From: UBA12202 sp002691725
Lineage (GTDB): Bacteria > Pseudomonadota > Alphaproteobacteria > Puniceispirillales > UBA1172
Direction: 5' to 3'
DNA length: 64,000 nucleotides
Assembly (NCBI GenBank): GCA_965660675.1
Contig: CBFIAU010000004.1
Span: 124,001-188,000, forward strand
The position numbers were made by a program, and so were the translations under genes. Below, one piece after another: positions 45,365 to 52,938 of this stretch; within the stretch, counting starts at the first letter, position 1, and every line of letters starts with the position of its first letter. The notes below the pieces were generated by a model. The model made no database searches, was not told where the DNA came from, and saw only the letters and a program-made list of their open reading frames with translations.

Positions 45365-45811
45365 TTAGCAAGACATCTCATAGAGATTCCAGTCAGTCTT
45401 GCCAGCATATTTGTCATAAACCCCACGCGCGCGATAATTATTATCACGAGTGATCCAGCGTATCACCTCCCATTCATTGTCTTGCGCCATTGCTTTCAAG
45501 CGCGTCATCAAGGCTTCAACAACGCCGTTGCCGCGCTGACCATGATCAACAAATAAATCATCAAGAAAGCCGATCACCTTGCCTCGCAATGGGCTTGGCA
45601 TTGGCCGGACATGTGCCAGACCCACCAGCCTGTCATCATGAACCGCAACCAGACCTTGCACGGGATGTGCAGCGTCCATGAGCCAGCCCCATGTTGTCTG
45701 GATGCTATCCTCGGTTAGCGTGAATTTATAATGATCAGCATAGCCGTAATAAAGCTGAAGCCATTGGTCATAATCCGCCTTGGCGAGAGACCTTACTTGC
45801 ACATCTGACAT
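45365..45811 (-). CDS. GNAT family N-acetyltransferase
   Basis: A 149-residue GNAT protein. The beta4 strand VIGFLDDLFVD is followed by the acetyl-CoA loop GQRGNGVVEALM, and the C-terminal YDKYAGKTDWNLYEM is often seen in GNATs acting on small amines or amino acids. The start at 45811 has AAGGA nine bases before it. It converges on the DUF1028 gene and is divergent from carbonic anhydrase. Acceptor substrate unknown. Confidence 0.87.
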   Translation of the reverse strand: MSDVQVRSLAKADYDQWLQLYYGYADHYKFTLTEDSIQTTWGWLMDAAHPVQGLVAVHDDRLVGLAHVRPMPSPLRGKVIGFLDDLFVDHGQRGNGVVEALMTRLKAMAQDNEWEVIRWITRDNNYRARGVYDKYAGKTDWNLYEMSC

Positions 45812-45900
45812 TATCAATTTCCTTATTGCATTGCTCTTTACATCATCCTAATCAATGCTTACACATTAAGCAATGTAGTCCTGATAATGTGGAGTGACCA

Positions 45901-46590
45901 ATGCGCGCGAAAAAGAAATTGGCCAGTCTTAGCGATGAAGTCGTGCGGCCATTGCCAGAATATCTAAGCACCCGTTATGCGACTTGGTATAACGGACATT
46001 ATCAAGACCATCAAAGCCACTATCAGGAGCTTGCCACATATGGGCAACATCCGCCTGCCATGATCATCTCATGCGCTGATAGCCGCGTTAATGCCATGTC
46101 ATTATTTGGTGGTGAGGATGGTGATTTTTTCATTCACCGAAATATTGCAAATCTTGTTCCGCCGTATAATCCAGACGGTGATCATCATGGCACATCGGCG
46201 GCGATTGAATACGCTGTAACGGTGCTAAAAATATCGCATCTGATTATTCTGGGACATTCTGGATGCGGCGGCATTCATGCTGGTTACCATGCTTGTAATG
46301 GCACTATTGATGAGGCGCTTAAACAATCAATCTTTATCCCTAAATGGCTAGATATCCTGGCCCCTGCCTTTCAAGATGGGGCGAAGTTAAAAACAGATGC
46401 TGAACGCATCCATGATTTAGAACAGCGTAGCATTGTTCATTCGCTGAGTAATCTGGCGGCGTTTCCTTTTGTCAGATTGGCGATTAGCGAGGGCCAGCTA
46501 TCACTGCATGGATTATGGCATGATATCGGTGCCGGAAAACTCCATATCTATGATGCCGAAATCGGCCTTTTTACCCCTGTTGGTGTGTGA
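45901..46590 (+). CDS. Carbonic anhydrase, beta class
   Basis: Zinc enzyme interconverting CO2 and bicarbonate. The ligand and Asp-Arg dyad motif SCADSRVNAMSLF and the second ligand motif LILGHSGCGGI are intact; FIHRNIANLVPPY lies between. 229 residues, usual size. GGAGTGACCA precedes the ATG. Its stop codon abuts a 35-base sequence that is a near copy of part of the EutA-like gene further right. Confidence 0.94.
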   Translation: MRAKKKLASLSDEVVRPLPEYLSTRYATWYNGHYQDHQSHYQELATYGQHPPAMIISCADSRVNAMSLFGGEDGDFFIHRNIANLVPPYNPDGDHHGTSAAIEYAVTVLKISHLIILGHSGCGGIHAGYHACNGTIDEALKQSIFIPKWLDILAPAFQDGAKLKTDAERIHDLEQRSIVHSLSNLAAFPFVRLAISEGQLSLHGLWHDIGAGKLHIYDAEIGLFTPVGV

Positions 46591-46624
46591 TTATAGACGA
46601 TCGCATTCACATCACTGCGACAAG
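46590..46624. repeat. Displaced 35-base copy of an internal segment of the EutA-like gene
   Basis: Positions 46590-46624 match 48025-48059 at 33 of 35 bases in the same orientation. The second copy is inside the EutA-like gene; the first begins at the last base of the carbonic anhydrase stop codon and is not part of any gene. Confidence 0.8.
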
Positions 46625-46715
46625 CCGCGTTTAGGCAAGGCATGACATCCTTAAAAACTGTTGCCAGCAAGGCGGCAAAACTGCACGGGGTCGAGTTGAT
46701 TGGCTGTAATCAGTA

Positions 46716-46735
46716 AAAGCAAAGCTAAATGATGA
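46716..46735. repeat. 20-base direct repeat, left copy
   Basis: AAAGCAAAGCTAAATGATGA here is identical to 47631-47650, within the 3' end of the antitoxin gene. The left copy lies just before the toxin promoter, so the two copies bracket the toxin-antitoxin module. Confidence 0.85.
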
Positions 46736-46736
46736 C

Positions 46737-46764
46737 TTGACATCATGCTTATTCTGCCTATCAT
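46737..46764 (+). promoter_or_regulatory. Promoter of the toxin-antitoxin operon
   Basis: TTGACA at 46737-46742, a 16-base spacer, and TATCAT at 46759-46764 closely match the sigma-70 consensus, about 70 bases before the toxin start. Confidence 0.6.
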
Positions 46765-46771
46765 AATGATA
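46759..46771. promoter_or_regulatory. Palindromic operator over the -10 box
   Basis: TATCAT-A-ATGATA is a perfect inverted repeat that includes the -10 element. Its position is as expected for repression by a helix-turn-helix antitoxin. Inferred from symmetry and position. Confidence 0.5.
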
Positions 46772-46837
46772 GTTTGTTGATGTAGTGCTTGTCCAAAAAC
46801 ACATAATAAACTTCGGCGTATAATAAACTTTAGCACA

Positions 46838-47182
46838 ATGACAATCAAAAAGAAGAATTGGCAATCAGGGCTTTCCCCCGCAGACGCCACAGATGGAATT
46901 AGGGCGTTGGTGCGTGATGATGAAGCGGATGCTCATATAAGAGTACATTTTAAAAAGCAACTTAATGAGCGAGAGTTACTGATCACTGATGCCTTGCATG
47001 TATTAAAACATGGTTTTGTCTATGATCAGCCGGAACAATCAACCCAACCAGGTTTCTGGAAATACAAGATGCAGGGTACATCACCGAATTCAGGCAAGAG
47101 AAAGTTAGAGATTATTATCATACCTGATTTTGATCAATGCGGTTACAAATTGATCACTATCTACTGGGTGGATGGGCAGTAA
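46838..47182 (+). CDS. Toxin of a type II pair, DUF4258 family
   Basis: A 114-residue small basic protein. Residues 45-114 fit DUF4258 toxins: ERELLITDALHVLKHGFVY, then WKYKMQGTSPNSGKRKLEIIIIPDF and a final KLITIYWVDG, the 'L.TVYW'-type end common to RelE/MqsR-like RNases. It is followed 34 bases later by an HTH protein, giving a toxin-first order. No good ribosome site precedes the ATG, which may keep toxin output low. RNase activity is inferred from family. Confidence 0.8.
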   Translation: MTIKKKNWQSGLSPADATDGIRALVRDDEADAHIRVHFKKQLNERELLITDALHVLKHGFVYDQPEQSTQPGFWKYKMQGTSPNSGKRKLEIIIIPDFDQCGYKLITIYWVDGQ

Positions 47183-47216
47183 GTTAAAATATATTAGCAA
47201 AAGGGAGAAATTTGTC

Positions 47217-47684
47217 ATGTCACATAATGGGTATCATTATACCGAATGTGGATTAGATGATGTGTTCATTATCGCCGATCATCTGCAATCAGATGATGAA
47301 GGTGAGGCGGTGTTGACCATACCGGCAATTGGCATGCTGCATAAGGTTATTGCAGAGGGCGTGATTAATGCTGACGGTATTCTTAACGGTAAGAAAATTC
47401 GGTTCCTGCGGACAGAGATGGGAATGACACAAGCCCAACTTGCTCAAATTCTGCACCGTAAAGAGTTAACTGTTGCTCGCTGGGAGAAAGATGAAGTTGG
47501 CATTGATGCCGCCCTAGACCTTATCTTGCGGCAATTGGCGGCAGAAAAACTAGACGTTCCTTTTGGGCAAGGCCAAACGATTGAAATGCTTTGCCTTGAA
47601 AGAGTGCCGACAAAACAACCAATGCCAATCAAAGCAAAGCTAAATGATGATAAAGGGTTGCCGCGATATACGTTGATCGCCTGA
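47217..47684 (+). CDS. Antitoxin with Xre-type helix-turn-helix
   Basis: A 155-residue protein. The HTH is GKKIRFLRTEMGMTQAQLAQILHRKELTVARWEKDEVGID, near residues 57-97, typical of Xre and MqsA/HigA-like antitoxins. The N-terminal part has one cysteine (YHYTECGLDD) rather than the two CxxC pairs of zinc-binding MqsA, so it looks like a degenerate or zinc-free relative. AAGGGAGAAA before the ATG at 47217 gives it a much stronger start than the toxin. It probably binds the palindrome at 46759-46771. Confidence 0.82.
   Translation: MSHNGYHYTECGLDDVFIIADHLQSDDEGEAVLTIPAIGMLHKVIAEGVINADGILNGKKIRFLRTEMGMTQAQLAQILHRKELTVARWEKDEVGIDAALDLILRQLAAEKLDVPFGQGQTIEMLCLERVPTKQPMPIKAKLNDDKGLPRYTLIA
47631..47650. 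repeat. 20-base direct repeat, right copy
   Basis: Identical to 46716-46735; this copy encodes part of the antitoxin C-terminus (KAKLNDD). Confidence 0.85.
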
Positions 47685-47694
47685 ATTTAGGATA

Positions 47695-48501
47695 TTAGGG
47701 TAATTGAGCGTTATATAGCTGACCCAAATGCGGCAGCGCATCTGTCATGCCTGCTAGACGTAAGCAATGCCACGCCATCGCATGATTTGAAGATGTGACA
47801 GGCAGCCCAATGCTTTGCTCAATCTGGGCGACATGTTCCGCCAGCCGAACCGATGTGCATGACACAAATACCATATCAATGCTTTCGCCATCACGGGCGG
47901 CTTTATCTTTGATCGTGTTAATGGCAGAGATCAGACTATCAGCATCAATACTGGCAACAATCGGATCTTTTTCTTCGTTGAATGAGCCAAAAACAGGCAC
48001 TTCAAACCCATGTTGCGTAATGTAATTATAGACAATCGCATTCACATCACTGCGATAAGGCGTTAGAACAGCAATCCGCTTTGCCTGCATTGTCTGGAAC
48101 GCCGCAAACGCCGCCGTAATAGGGGTTGTCGTTTTAGCCATCGGCTTTGCTGCTTTCAGAAAACCGTGGACAGCCGCCTCCCCCAGCACCGTTGAGGCTG
48201 ACGTACAGCCATAAGCCAAAACATCAAGCCAGTCCTCAGGCAGAATAAGTGATGCCGTATCGGTTATCCGCGGCCCCATATCAGACAGCGTTTTCGGCGT
48301 CACTGATACTTCATTGGCAATGCGCGCGGCAAATACATCAATCCCCGGCTCGGTGATAATCTGCCGAAACTCATGCTCAACCGTATAATCAGTGGCAAGC
48401 ACAACCAGCCCTATACGCGCCTTCTCACCGATTACCATATGTGTCGAAAACGGCAGGTGCTCAATTAAATATGATTGATCCTTATCAATGATCTCATCCA
48501 T
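47695..48501 (-). CDS. EutA-like protein of the Asp/Glu racemase superfamily
   Basis: A 268-residue protein with the two catalytic cysteines of the maleate isomerase / arylmalonate decarboxylase branch: LAYGCTSASTVLGEAA and MVFVSCTSVRLAE. RIGLVVLATDYTVEHEF near residue 28 resembles EutA of ectoine and hydroxyectoine utilisation. It follows the TRAP transporter genes dctP, dctQ and dctM on the same strand, which supports a catabolic role. Maleate isomerase is the main alternative. Part of this gene (48025-48059) has a near copy beside the carbonic anhydrase gene. Confidence 0.78.
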   Translation of the reverse strand: MDEIIDKDQSYLIEHLPFSTHMVIGEKARIGLVVLATDYTVEHEFRQIITEPGIDVFAARIANEVSVTPKTLSDMGPRITDTASLILPEDWLDVLAYGCTSASTVLGEAAVHGFLKAAKPMAKTTTPITAAFAAFQTMQAKRIAVLTPYRSDVNAIVYNYITQHGFEVPVFGSFNEEKDPIVASIDADSLISAINTIKDKAARDGESIDMVFVSCTSVRLAEHVAQIEQSIGLPVTSSNHAMAWHCLRLAGMTDALPHLGQLYNAQLP

Positions 48502-48506
48502 TGTTT

Positions 48507-48571
48507 TATCCTATCCAGCTATCCTATCCGCCAATCCTATCCGCCAATCCTAGCTGGCTATCCTATCCAGC
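48507..48571. repeat. Tandem repeat, 13 bp x5
   Basis: Five adjoining 13-base units based on TATCCTATCCAGC and AATCCTATCCGCC fill the gap between the EutA-like start codon (48501) and the last codons of dctM. The outermost copies are identical. It lies in the eutA leader and may affect its translation. Confidence 0.92.
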
Positions 48572-49876
48572 GCCAGGTTGCCTAATATTATCTGGCAACC
48601 AAGTTGCTAATTCTGGGAATATTATAAGAACAAATACCATTAATACCATGATGAAAAACATGGGTAAGCCAGCGCGTGCAATAAAGCTCATCTCATGGCC
48701 TGTCATCCCCTGCAAGACAAACAGATTAAAGCCAATGGGCGGGGTGATCTGTGCCATTTCCACCACCACAACAATGAAAATGCCAAACCAGATCATGTCA
48801 ATTCCGGCATCACGGATCATCGGCTCGACCACCGCCATCGTCAAAACAACTGAAGAAATGCCGTCAAGGAACATCCCCAGAATGATATAGAAAATCAGCA
48901 ACACCATAAGCAGCTCAAAGCGGCTGAGATTCCATTCCGCAATCAGATTAGCCAAGCCGCGCGGCAATCCAGTAAATCCCATTGATAGCGACAAGAACGC
49001 CGCCCCCGCCAGAATAAGCGCAATCATGGCAGAGGTTCGGGTTGCCCCCATCAGCGACGATGAGAAGCTATGCCAATTTAATGTGCCTTGCGCAGCAGCC
49101 AGAACAAGCGCCCCAATAACGCCAAATGCCGCCGCCTCTGTCGCTGTTGCAAAGCCAAAGAACATTGAGCCAATGACAAGAAGGATCAAACAAATCACGG
49201 GGATCAGGAAACGCGAGTTCTGAATTTTTTCAAAAAAGCTCATCCGCTTATCAAGTTTAGGATTCCAGTTTTTTGATAGTTTTGAATAAATCGCCACATA
49301 GGACATAAACATCGCCGCCAGGACTAGCCCCGGAAAAACACCTGCAAAAAACAGCTTCTTGATCGATTCATTAATCGTGACGCCATAGACAATTAAAGTC
49401 AGAGATGGCGGGATCATTAATCCTAGCGTTGCCGCCCCAGCCAATGTACCAATGACCATATGTTCAGGGTAATCACGCCGCCGCAATTCTGGAATAGACA
49501 TCTTGCCGACAGTGGTTAATGTTGCCGCTGATGATCCTGATACTGCCGCAAATACCGTACATCCAACAATATTAGTATGGACTAAGCCGCCGGGGAAACG
49601 TGACATCCATGGCGCCAGACCTCGGAACATATCCTCGGAAAGACGGGTACGGTAAAGAATCTCGCCCATCCAAATAAACAGCGGTAACGCCGTTAATGTC
49701 CATGATGAAGATGCCGACCAGATTGTCGTCATCATGACATCACCGACTGGTCGCGTGGTAAATAATTCCATCCCCACCCATGCGACACCAACCAGCGAAA
49801 GACCAACCCAGACGCCAGTCCCCAGCAAGGTGAACATAACAAAGAGAAAAAGGATAATGATAGATAGATTTTCCAT
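48563..49876 (-). CDS. dctM: TRAP transporter large permease
   Basis: The 12-helix DctM subunit, 437 residues. GSSAATLTTVGKMSIPELRRRDYPEHM and the GTLAGAATLGLMIPPSLTLIVYGV segment are DctM signatures, and the final GIFIVVVVEMAQITPPIGFNLFVLQG is typical. It translocates an organic acid or zwitterion by sodium symport with DctQ. It follows dctQ by 15 bases. Its last codons are formed by the tandem repeat at 48507-48571, so the C-terminal tail probably varies among relatives. Confidence 0.94.
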   Translation of the reverse strand: MENLSIIILFLFVMFTLLGTGVWVGLSLVGVAWVGMELFTTRPVGDVMMTTIWSASSSWTLTALPLFIWMGEILYRTRLSEDMFRGLAPWMSRFPGGLVHTNIVGCTVFAAVSGSSAATLTTVGKMSIPELRRRDYPEHMVIGTLAGAATLGLMIPPSLTLIVYGVTINESIKKLFFAGVFPGLVLAAMFMSYVAIYSKLSKNWNPKLDKRMSFFEKIQNSRFLIPVICLILLVIGSMFFGFATATEAAAFGVIGALVLAAAQGTLNWHSFSSSLMGATRTSAMIALILAGAAFLSLSMGFTGLPRGLANLIAEWNLSRFELLMVLLIFYIILGMFLDGISSVVLTMAVVEPMIRDAGIDMIWFGIFIVVVVEMAQITPPIGFNLFVLQGMTGHEMSFIARAGLPMFFIMVLMVFVLIIFPELATWLPDNIRQPGAG

Positions 49877-49891
49877 AATGCGCCCTAGCCT

Positions 49892-50419
49892 CTATTCAAT
49901 AGATGAGGCCTGAATACGATCACGGCCAGTAAATATTAATGAAATCAAGTTATCAGTAAGCGCAATCGCCAGAATAATGGACCCAAGAACCATGGTTGAT
50001 TGCGGTATCCATAGCATCGTTGCATCCTGGCCTTGTGAGATGTCATTGAACTTCCATGACCAAAAGGTAAATCGCCACGCATAATAGGCCACATACCAGC
50101 CAACCACAGTGCCAACAGCAAAGCACCATGTGTTTAGCACCAAGCTGGCGCGTGCCGGCAAGGCATTAAGCAAGATAGAAACACGGATATGTGAGCCGTG
50201 ATTAAGGGCGCTGGCAAAGGCTAAAAAGCTCGCCGCCGCCATGGAATAGCCAGCATATTCAGGCGCACCGGGGAAAATTTCCCCTGTCCAGCGTGCCACC
50301 ATTTGCACAACAATCAAGGTTAGGATTGCAATTAAGAAACATGCCGCCAGAATACCCGACAACAGATATAGCCCATCAAGCCCTCGTCTTAACACCTTCA
50401 CAGTCTTCCCCCTCAACAT
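49892..50419 (-). CDS. dctQ: TRAP transporter small permease
   Basis: The four-helix DctQ subunit, 175 residues: GLYLLSGILAACFLIAILTLIVVQMVARW, EYAGYSMAAASFLAFASALNHGSHIRVSILL and WIPQSTMVLGSIILAIALTDNL are family-typical. The start is uncertain: the ATG at 50419 has no ribosome site, whereas a GTG at 50401 follows GAGGGGGAAG, which would remove six residues. It lies between dctP and dctM in the same run. Confidence 0.92.
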   Translation of the reverse strand: MLRGKTVKVLRRGLDGLYLLSGILAACFLIAILTLIVVQMVARWTGEIFPGAPEYAGYSMAAASFLAFASALNHGSHIRVSILLNALPARASLVLNTWCFAVGTVVGWYVAYYAWRFTFWSWKFNDISQGQDATMLWIPQSTMVLGSIILAIALTDNLISLIFTGRDRIQASSIE

Positions 50420-50530
50420 GCCAGGGCTGCGAAGCCCTCGCTATCATGTGTTTATCGCACTCAAGAAATGGTGACGGATGACAGGTTGCCCCATCATCCG
50501 TGTAAAGGTTTTGTATTCACGATAGTCCAA

Positions 50531-51529
50531 TTATTGCATCGCGTTAAAGCTATCAACAATCGCCTGACCGTCGGCACCAGCGGCTTTCAGCCAGTCTGCT
50601 GTCATAGTTGCGCCAATGTCTTTCAGCTCATTTTGGAGGCCATCACCAGCAGGCTCAACCGTCATACCACCAGCCCGCAGACCAGCAAGCGTAAAGCCTG
50701 TATATTCCTTTGACCGCCATGTTCCCGCATACTCAGCCAGCTCAGCACAGCCGCGGATGACATTCTGATTAGCTTCGCTGGTGCTGTTCCAAACAGATGT
50801 GTTGACCATGATGTAGTTTCGCGGAAGCCATGCATCGACTTCATAGAAATGGGTTAGCGACTCCCAGATTTTCCGGTCATATCCTGTTGCTCCAGATGAC
50901 ACCATAGATTCGACAACGCCAGTGGCAAAGGCTTGAGAAATCTCAGCCGCTTCAATGACAACGGGAAGCATGCCCGTCAGCTCAGCCAAGCGTGTTGTCG
51001 TATTGTTATATGAGCGGAATTTAATCCCATTCATATCAGCAACTGAATTAATCTCTTTTTTGAAATATAGCCCTTGCGGCGGCCATGGCACGGCATAAAG
51101 CAAGGTCAGATTCTGATCAGCAAGCGTTTTCTCAATGCTAGGCTTTGCTGCTTGCCATAATTTGTCAGCGTCATCAAATGAAGTCGCCAGAAACGGCACC
51201 GAATCATAACCAAAAATAGCATTCTCATTCTGGTGACCAGATAATAGCCGCTCACCAATAGGCACCTGACCTGTTTGCACCGCCCGCTTAATATCCGCGC
51301 CCTTAATAAGTGAACCTGATGGATGGGTAACAATTTCAATCGCTCCACCTGTCCCTGTGGTGACGCAAGAGCCGAACTCAGCCGCTGTGACGGAATGGAA
51401 ATTTGATCCGCTATATGCTAGCGGCATGTCCCAGACTTCTGCTTTGGCGATGCCAGATATGCCTAAGCTCATCCCCAGACCTAGACCGGCAGTAATCAAA
51501 GATGAAACAATATTTTTTGATTTAATCAT
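50531..51529 (-). CDS. dctP: TRAP transporter substrate-binding protein
   Basis: Periplasmic binding protein, 332 residues. A signal peptide ends near ISGIAKAEVW. GIKFRSYNNTTTRLAELTGMLPVVI carries the arginine that binds carboxylates in this family, and AFATGVVESMVSSGATGYDRKIWE is a DctP motif. The ligand cannot be told from sequence; the neighbours (EutA-like protein, DadA-type oxidase, enolase-superfamily enzyme) suggest an amino acid, betaine or ectoine-like compound. GGAGTCTATT precedes the ATG. Confidence 0.93.
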   Translation of the reverse strand: MIKSKNIVSSLITAGLGLGMSLGISGIAKAEVWDMPLAYSGSNFHSVTAAEFGSCVTTGTGGAIEIVTHPSGSLIKGADIKRAVQTGQVPIGERLLSGHQNENAIFGYDSVPFLATSFDDADKLWQAAKPSIEKTLADQNLTLLYAVPWPPQGLYFKKEINSVADMNGIKFRSYNNTTTRLAELTGMLPVVIEAAEISQAFATGVVESMVSSGATGYDRKIWESLTHFYEVDAWLPRNYIMVNTSVWNSTSEANQNVIRGCAELAEYAGTWRSKEYTGFTLAGLRAGGMTVEPAGDGLQNELKDIGATMTADWLKAAGADGQAIVDSFNAMQ

Positions 51530-51654
51530 AATAGACTCCCTAGAGTGTTATCTCTTTCAATTATTAAACATAGAAACGTATTTCCTTAAAATCAGCAAGA
51601 AAAATCAGATTTAGAGCTAAAGTTAAATATGTTTTGAAGGCGGCGATAAATAAA

Positions 51655-52938
51655 TTACGTCGTAAATCTGCCAATATCATAGGCTGATAAATCCATATTT
51701 GGATTTATACCAGACGCCAACATAGCCAGAAGATGCCCGGTTTTAGGCCCGCCAGTCAGCCCAACATGATGATGCCCAAAGCCCATAAAAACGCCTTTTA
51801 TGTTGGGAACTTCACCAATCACCGGAATAGAATCTGTCGGTGCTGGCCTATGCCCCATCCATCGTGTGTCCTCATCCCATGTTAAATCTGGCATATATTG
51901 CTTTACATTTTGCATCAGCAAGCGGAATGGCGGCTCTGATGCGCCTGCTTTAAGGCCGCCAAACTCAACAACCCCCGCAAGCCTGATCCGGTCTTTCATG
52001 GGGGTGACAACAAACTTGCCAGCCGCCACCATAAGCGGCGTATGAGGCATCTTATTAGGGTGCCATAATTCGATGTGATATCCACGCTCAGCTTCAAGAG
52101 GGATAGTTAGCCCTAATTGTTTGGCTAATGTGCCTGACCATGCGCCCATGGCAAGGATAACCCGATCAGCCAGCATCTGCTCGCCACTTGCCCTGATCCC
52201 TGTCACATGGCCATTTTCATGGCTGATGGCCTCAATCTCAGCGGCAATGACTTTACCGCCTCTTTCCTCAAACACTTTTGCCAGATCAGCGATATAATCG
52301 CCGGGGCTTAAGATCATGCCATGATGCTGCATGGCAACAGCAAAGCGATGACTATCAGACATGAAGTCATCATAGGCGGTAAAGGCCTCGTCCTCATATT
52401 CTATCCAGTCATAGCCAAGCGCTTTGCGGATATCCCACATCGCTTTATCGGCATCAAATACCGATCTATTCTTAAAAATATAGGTATAATCACATGGCTT
52501 GATCCAACGCTCAGCCAGCGTCCCTGCGGCTAATGCCTGATGATCTTGCAGCGATTGGCCAATAATCGGGTTAAGCGCTTCGGCAATGCGCTCAGTATCC
52601 GCCATATTCGCATGCCGCAGATAGGGAATGAGCCAAGGCAATAATTTCGGCAAATAGCGCCAGCGCATAAATAATGGCTGTCTCGGATCAAACAGCATTT
52701 TCGGGGCTTTCTTGATAATTCCCGGAGTCGTCACAGGGATAACTGATGATGATGCGAGGATACCGGCATTACCAAAGCTGGTACCGCCAGCCGGTCCTGC
52801 CCGATCAATCAATGTCACCTGATGGCCATTTTCCTGCATCCGCAGCGCAGCAGAAATACCAACCATGCCAGCACCAACAACGATCACCGATAATGGATCA
52901 GCCTGTGTCTTGGCTTTCGCCGTTTTCATGCTTGTCAT
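51655..52938 (-). CDS. DadA-type FAD-dependent amino acid dehydrogenase
   Basis: Flavoprotein of about 427 residues in the DAO/DadA family: SVIVVGAGMVGISAALRMQENGHQVTLID (FAD site), GGTSFGNAGILASSSVIP, LAMGAWSGTLAKQL and GVFMGFGHHHVGLTGGPKTG. DadA oxidises D-amino acids, but close relatives act on D-proline, hydroxyproline or sarcosine-type compounds. It is translationally coupled (ATGA) to the enolase-superfamily gene upstream, so the enzymes probably act in sequence. An ATG at 52959 is an alternative start. Confidence 0.88.
   Translation of the reverse strand: MTSMKTAKAKTQADPLSVIVVGAGMVGISAALRMQENGHQVTLIDRAGPAGGTSFGNAGILASSSVIPVTTPGIIKKAPKMLFDPRQPLFMRWRYLPKLLPWLIPYLRHANMADTERIAEALNPIIGQSLQDHQALAAGTLAERWIKPCDYTYIFKNRSVFDADKAMWDIRKALGYDWIEYEDEAFTAYDDFMSDSHRFAVAMQHHGMILSPGDYIADLAKVFEERGGKVIAAEIEAISHENGHVTGIRASGEQMLADRVILAMGAWSGTLAKQLGLTIPLEAERGYHIELWHPNKMPHTPLMVAAGKFVVTPMKDRIRLAGVVEFGGLKAGASEPPFRLLMQNVKQYMPDLTWDEDTRWMGHRPAPTDSIPVIGEVPNIKGVFMGFGHHHVGLTGGPKTGHLLAMLASGINPNMDLSAYDIGRFTT

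Noticed and set aside
46590..46837. Small gene or pseudogene between carbonic anhydrase and the toxin
   Set aside because: Only a 35-base copied fragment, a 20-base repeat and the promoter are found; no reading frame of support.
48507..48571. Possible CRISPR array
   Set aside because: Units are 13 bases and directly adjacent with no spacers, and there are no cas genes in the window.
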